This document shows positions 34,940 to 39,133 of a DNA stretch of 39,133 nt, in pieces. Each line of letters opens with the position of its first letter. The stretch's first letter is position 1. A program made the position numbers and the translations under genes. The stretch comes from Deltaproteobacteria bacterium (GTDB taxonomy: Bacteria; Desulfobacterota; Desulfarculia; Adiutricales; Adiutricaceae): assembly GCA_031263525.1 (NCBI GenBank), contig JAISFP010000226.1, positions 1-39,133 of the forward strand. Direction: 5' to 3'. The notes under the pieces are model-generated. The model was not told the origin of the DNA, ran no database searches, and worked only from the letters and a program-made list of their open reading frames with translations.

Positions 34940-36268
34940 GTGAAGCCCAAGATGAATCCCTGCTCCGCCGCCATCATGGAGATCCTCAGAGCATGGTCCG
35001 CGCCCGGCGCGCAGGACAGGGAGCTGGCCCTCCGGGCCGGTATAGTCCTCATGTCTCAGGAGGGGCACTCGGCACCCGCGATAGCCCGGGCATGGCGCAC
35101 GTCGGCGTCCGTGGCCTTGAAATGGCGGAGGCGCTTCGCCGCAAAAGGGCTCCGGGGCCTCCGCCGCCCGGACGGCCTCCCGGAGTGCCCGGAGCTGCGC
35201 CGTGACGTCATCAGGGAGATGACGCTCGCGTGCCTCGGCGGGCCCGCGCCCGCGGGACAGCACGGCTGGTCCGTCCCCGCAGTCAGCCGCGCGCTGGGAT
35301 TCCCCAAGGCCGCGGTCCGCGAGATCATGGACGGCGAGAAGCTCCTGAAGAGGCGTGAGCAGAAGATCCTCGGGAGGACAGAGGCCGCCCGCTCCCGCCC
35401 CGAGGCGGATCTGGCTGAGCTCGAGCTGTGGGCCGGTGGCGGCGCGCCGGACGGCAGCTCCGCCAGCCGCGCCGCGGCCGTCCTCATGGTCGTGGACGGG
35501 CGCCGGATCGCCGAGGCGGCCAGGAAGTGCGGGAGGGAATGGAACACGGTCTGCCGCTGGATCGACCGGTTCGCGGCGGCCGGAGCCGCGGGGCTGAGGA
35601 GACCCCGCCTGCCCGGGCTCCCCCCCGTGGACGCCGCCGAGCTCCTCGCCCGAGCCGGGAGAGCGAGGGAGAAGAGCATGGCCGTTCTCGCGGAGAGGAA
35701 GGACGCCCTCGCCAGGCTCCTCGCGACCAGCCCGCCAGCGGGGCGCACCTGCTGGCGAGCCGCGTCCGCCGCCCGGGCTCTCGGCATCTCTCGGCACGAG
35801 GCGATCGAGATCTCCTCCCTCTGCGGCCAGCCGCTCGAGGCGCACCCGCCGGAGCTGGAGGCCAGGCTCGACGAGGAGGACTCGCTCGCCATCCTCCTCG
35901 CCACCCCGCCGCCAAAGGGCCGTTTCGACTGGACCTACGGGTCTGCGGCGCGGGCTCTCGGGGTCTCCACCAGAAAGGTCGTCACGGTGGCCATGCGCTC
36001 CGGCCTGAGGCCGATGACGAGGACGGAGGAGAAGAGGGCCAGGAGCGAGGCCCGGCACGAGGCGAGGCACACGATGGAGGCGGAAGCGCTCGCCAGCCTC
36101 CTCGCGACCCCCCCGCCCCGGGGCAAGTCGGCCTGGCGCCCCGGCACCGCCGCCCGGGCTCTCGGGCTCTACTCGGCCAAGGTGATCGCCCTGGCCGGTG
36201 AGATGGGGATCACCCTGGCTTCCGCCCCCTCCCCCGTGAAGGACGGGCAGAAGCCCCCGAAGCTCTAG
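34940..36268 (+). CDS. Multi-HTH protein of IS630 type, no nuclease domain
   Basis: 442 residues from GTG 34940 (AAGGAGG eight bases upstream). Residues 14-80 form an IS630-type N-terminal HTH (SAPAIARAWRTSASVALKWRRRF). Residues 82-134 form the second HTH (WSVPAVSRALGFPKAAVREIM). A second copy of the first type follows at about 155-225 (EWNTVCRWIDRFAAAGAAGL), then three tandem copies of the second type at about 254-298, 313-358 and 382-426, each with LLAT-PP-x-G-x...W...AARALG-x-S...V. No DDE catalytic motif is present. It is paralogous to the next gene. A DNA-binding protein derived from a transposase N-terminus is the best reading; repressor, targeting factor or element-encoded regulator are all possible. 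Confidence 0.65.
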   Translation: MKPKMNPCSAAIMEILRAWSAPGAQDRELALRAGIVLMSQEGHSAPAIARAWRTSASVALKWRRRFAAKGLRGLRRPDGLPECPELRRDVIREMTLACLGGPAPAGQHGWSVPAVSRALGFPKAAVREIMDGEKLLKRREQKILGRTEAARSRPEADLAELELWAGGGAPDGSSASRAAAVLMVVDGRRIAEAARKCGREWNTVCRWIDRFAAAGAAGLRRPRLPGLPPVDAAELLARAGRAREKSMAVLAERKDALARLLATSPPAGRTCWRAASAARALGISRHEAIEISSLCGQPLEAHPPELEARLDEEDSLAILLATPPPKGRFDWTYGSAARALGVSTRKVVTVAMRSGLRPMTRTEEKRARSEARHEARHTMEAEALASLLATPPPRGKSAWRPGTAARALGLYSAKVIALAGEMGITLASAPSPVKDGQKPPKL

Positions 36269-36764
36269 AAGGCACCCTCCCCCCGAAATCGGGAAGAGCT
36301 TGCCGCTCCGGAAGTTCGGAGGTGACCGGAACGCCGTGACGGCCGCCTCCTGCCCCGGCCGGAAACTCACGGGGGGACACGAGGCCTGCATCGGTCCTTC
36401 GCGGAAGCTCCCCGCCAGGCAGGCCCCGGGGCGCGACTGGAGGCCGGTCACCCCGCCGCAGGCACTGCGGGACACCGGGAGGTCCGCGCCAGACTGCCCC
36501 CCGGACGCGGGGCCGCCCAAATCTCTGGACCCTCCGGACGCTGGGGCCCCTGTCAGCCTGCCCCCCCCCCCGGACACGGGGCGGACCCGTTCTGGCACGT
36601 CGCTTCCGGCTCTCTCGCCCCCCGGAAGTCAAGACAGATGAACGGGACGCCGGCGCCACGCGCGCAGGCACAGAATCAGGACGCTAATGACTGTACAGCG
36701 CCTGCGCTGGACAGCCTCCGGACGCGGGGGTACAATTCCGGCAAAGGAGAAGGAGCCAGCTCCC
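36269..36764. other. Spacer between the two multi-HTH genes
   Basis: GC-rich, with a C-run at about 36.56 kb; no convincing ORF. Two AAGGAG words at 36743-36754 serve the downstream gene. Confidence 0.5.
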
Positions 36765-37769
36765 ATGGCAAAACCCAAATCCCCAGACGCGCGCGCAGAA
36801 CCGGCTCTCGAGACCCTCCGCAAGTGGTCCGCCCCCGGCGCGCCCGACCCCGCGCTGTCCGTCAGGGCGAAGATCGCTCTCATGGCCGCCGAGGGGGCCT
36901 CGGCCGCCGAGACGATGCGCAAGCTCGGGACCTCCGTGGTCACGACCTACAAGTGGAGAAACCGCTTCGCCGCCGAGGGGCCGAACGGGCTCGTCTCCAG
37001 GTCCGGCAGTCCGGACGGCCTCGAGATCCGGGACAGAAACGAGCGCGACAGGGTCTCGGAGCTCCTGGATGCCCCCCCGCCCAGGGGCAAGGGCTCCCGC
37101 GGCTGGACCGTGAGCGCCATATCCCAGGCGCTGAAGATCCCCAAGGGCAGGGTGGCGGGCATCCTCTCCAGGAAGGGCATGAACCCGAAGCGCCAGCACC
37201 TCCGCCGCGCGACGGCGGCCGCTGCCGCCCGGCCCCGGGAGGAGCTGGAGACGCTCGCCCGCTGGGCCGACACCAGCGCCCCCGACTCCACGACCGCGAC
37301 GCGCGCGCGCGCGGTCCTCGCCGTCCTGGGCGGACTCTCGGCCAAGGCGGCGGCGGCCGCCATGAAGGCCTCCGCCAGGAGCGTCGCGAACTGGGTGAGG
37401 AACTTCGCGGAGAACGGCCCAGAGGGCCTCGAGATCTGCAGGTCGGCGTGGGGCAGCCCCGAGCAGCTGGACGCCGCCAGGCGGCTCGCCGAGCTCCTGA
37501 GCTCCGGCCGGCAGCCCTACGCCCGGGCCCGCTGGTTCGCGACCACCATCGCCAAGGAGCTGGGGATCTCCACCGACCTGGTGCGCAGGGCACTGAAGGG
37601 CTGGGAGATCAGCCTGCTGAAGGGCCCCGCCGCGGAGACGCCCTCCGGGACCGGGGTCCCCGGGACCGAGGCCCCCGAGACGAGCCCCGTGGACGACTCC
37701 GGCCCCGAGTCGGGCCCCGAGCAGGACGTCGCGATACCCCGGGAGGACCCCGAGTCGGGCCCCATTTAG
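36765..37769 (+). CDS. Multi-HTH protein of IS630 type, paralogue
   Basis: 334 residues from ATG 36765, preceded by a doubled AAGGAGAAGGAG. Same order as its neighbour but with fewer modules: first-type HTH at about 10-75 (LRKWSAPGAPDPALSVRAKIALM, TSVVTTYKWRNRFAAEGPNGL), second-type at about 90-140 (GWTVSAISQALKIPKGRVAGILSRKGM), another first-type at about 155-215 (ARSVANWVRNFAENGPEGL) and another second-type at about 228-275 (ATTIAKELGISTDLVRRAL). The C-terminal 50 residues are acidic and Pro/Gly-rich. No nuclease motif. The WSAPGAxD opening is shared almost exactly with the paralogue, indicating gene duplication. Confidence 0.65.
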   Translation: MAKPKSPDARAEPALETLRKWSAPGAPDPALSVRAKIALMAAEGASAAETMRKLGTSVVTTYKWRNRFAAEGPNGLVSRSGSPDGLEIRDRNERDRVSELLDAPPPRGKGSRGWTVSAISQALKIPKGRVAGILSRKGMNPKRQHLRRATAAAAARPREELETLARWADTSAPDSTTATRARAVLAVLGGLSAKAAAAAMKASARSVANWVRNFAENGPEGLEICRSAWGSPEQLDAARRLAELLSSGRQPYARARWFATTIAKELGISTDLVRRALKGWEISLLKGPAAETPSGTGVPGTEAPETSPVDDSGPESGPEQDVAIPREDPESGPI

Positions 37770-38881
37770 GACGTTGAGATCCACCGAGAGGACACCGTGA
37801 CGGGCCCCCGGAGGAAGGCACGCGCCCAGTGTCCGGCCATTTAGCCGGCCCGGCGCGGGCGCCCCGAACCTCCTGGAGGACCCTCTGGCGAGACACGGGA
37901 CGGCGCTGCGGGCCCCCGTGACGGTTCCGGCGAAGCGCCATGCGGGATTCGCCGCTCGTCCCAGGACCCGACGGCGGGCTCCATGAGGACGTCTGGACCC
38001 TGCGGCTAGCCCATGGAGGGCTCTGCGGCTCCCGCAGACTGTCCCGGCGGGCCCCCCTGCATGGAGACGCCACTCCAGCACCTTGGCCGGGCACCCCGGG
38101 CACGTGGCCGGCCCTGCGGCGTCCCCGCTGACGGCTTCGCCGACCCAGAGGCGAGACGGAGGAGGGCGCCGCGGAACCCGTGACGGTCACGGAGGAGCGC
38201 ACCCGCGGGACGCCGCCGGCCCCGTGACGGAGAAGCCGAGAATTTTGCAAAAATCATGCCGGACGTGCTCCACCGCACTCTCGCACGTGCCGGTTCCCGG
38301 CTGAGCACGGGCAGCCAGCCGGCTTTTCCTGTAACTTTCGCGGGATTTGCCAGTACAATTCCCGAGTATCTGTTTACGGGGGGGGGCTGAGCCTGCATAG
38401 TCATGTCCGCCCTCAAGAGCGAAGGAATACCTCAGAAGAGCTTCCGTGGCCGGGGCGAAAGCACTCGGCCGGAAGAAGTCCGGCCTTCATTCCCAGGCCA
38501 CGGCAACGCCCCGGCGTCCGGACGGAAGATCGGCCCCGACGCATGCGGAGGGAAAGCCGCGCCCTCCGAGCGGCCCAGGCACGGCCTTCTCCGAGGATAC
38601 AGGTGTCAGAACCGGAGCTTTATAAGGAGCCTGCCGTCATGTCAAGGCCGACGGCAGGGTATTTTCAGGGCATGACCCGGAACTTCAGGTGCGACCGTCC
38701 CTCGCGGGACCCGGATCTTCCCTCCCCGGCCGGTGCCGTTTCGGCCGGAATCCCGGTGACCGGAAATCTCAGGATTCGCTCCTTCCATGCGGGACTGGGA
38801 ATGAGGCTGACGCCTTCCGGCTCAAGGAGTCCTGCCGCGTTTTCATGTGGAGCCCATGTTTCCCCTCCCGCGAGCGGACAC
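37770..38881. other. GC-rich intergenic region, no gene supported
   Basis: Contains recurring GTGACGG/GGACGGCG words and a G-run near 38.38 kb. Open frames occur on both strands as expected from high GC, without ribosome sites or recognisable sequence. Confidence 0.45.
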
Positions 38882-39133
38882 AAGCTTGCTCACGGAACAG
38901 AGACAGTCTAGAATCATGTCCTGCCGCTCGAGGAACATGTGGTTCCCACCCCCCCCCCCGACCGTGCCGCCAACCCGCCCCGCGCCTTCGCCGGGGCCCC
39001 GCAACACCGCCGCGGGGGCCCCCGCCGTCGGCGCGGGGCGGGTGGGCGGCCCGGGGGGGGGGGGGGGGCGAACCACATGTTCCTCGAGCGGCAGGACATG
39101 ATTCTAGACTGTCTCTGTTCCGTGAGCAAGCTT
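38882..39133. repeat. 252-bp near-palindrome with perfect 64-bp arms at the window end
   Basis: 38882-38945 is the exact reverse complement of 39070-39133; both begin or end with AAGCTT. The inner part, an 11-base C run then GC-rich DNA against a 16-base G run, is also largely self-complementary (CCAACCCGCCCCGCGCC against GGCGCGGGGCGGGTGG). The whole can fold into one long hairpin. Confidence 0.95.

Overview
The window looks like chromosome (or a large contig) of a diderm, probably anaerobic bacterium with a high-GC core. An outer membrane is implied by the C-terminal autotransporter barrel at 25.7-28.9 kb. The rest is inferred from gene families (a TIGR03905-type TSCPD protein, a compact pabABC operon, IS1182-type transposases). 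I cannot name the species. Core genes are GC-rich and full of Pro/Gly/Ala/Ser low-complexity inserts built from short DNA tandem repeats. Between them lie AT-rich stretches packed with miniature inverted-repeat elements and broken transposases.

Layout. 0.25-8.2 kb: a two-gene, translationally coupled unit, a STAND-type NTPase followed by a protein with an RxxxxH (HEPN-like) motif and a long Gly/Pro tail; this is the best candidate here for an undescribed conflict or defence system. 8.47-14.05 kb: one giant reading frame of about 67 ankyrin-like 27-residue repeats, cut by a single in-frame TGA that sits exactly where a conserved Trp belongs. 14-19.6 kb: a secreted beta-propeller-like protein, a 36-bp minisatellite, a zinc-ribbon membrane protein and AT-rich non-coding DNA. 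19.6-23.1 kb (minus strand): a small Pro/Ala-rich ORF, then pabA-pabB-pabC for 4-aminobenzoate (folate precursor) synthesis, each joined by overlap or a few bases. 23.8-25.2 kb: TSCPD protein with a decaying Lys-rich tail and an Ogt/MGMT-type DNA repair methyltransferase. 25.7-28.9 kb: a lower-GC autotransporter with a metzincin-like protease passenger, between inverted 124-bp repeats. 30.7-33.7 kb: transposase graveyard, including a 306-bp miniature element with a perfect 10-bp target duplication inside a transposase gene. 34.9-37.8 kb: two paralogous proteins made only of repeated helix-turn-helix modules of IS630 type, with no visible nuclease. 38.88-39.13 kb: a 252-bp near-palindrome with perfect 64-bp outer arms that ends exactly at the window edge.

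How parts relate. The pab genes form a metabolic operon. The STAND/HEPN-like pair, the giant repeat protein and the autotransporter look like accessory or host/phage interaction genes. At least five miniature elements begin TATTAC and abut one another at shared TA dinucleotides, which fits TA-targeting (IS630/Tc1-like) transposition; the IS630-like HTH proteins at 35-37.8 kb may be related to that, but this link is inference. No tRNA, rRNA or CRISPR array was seen.
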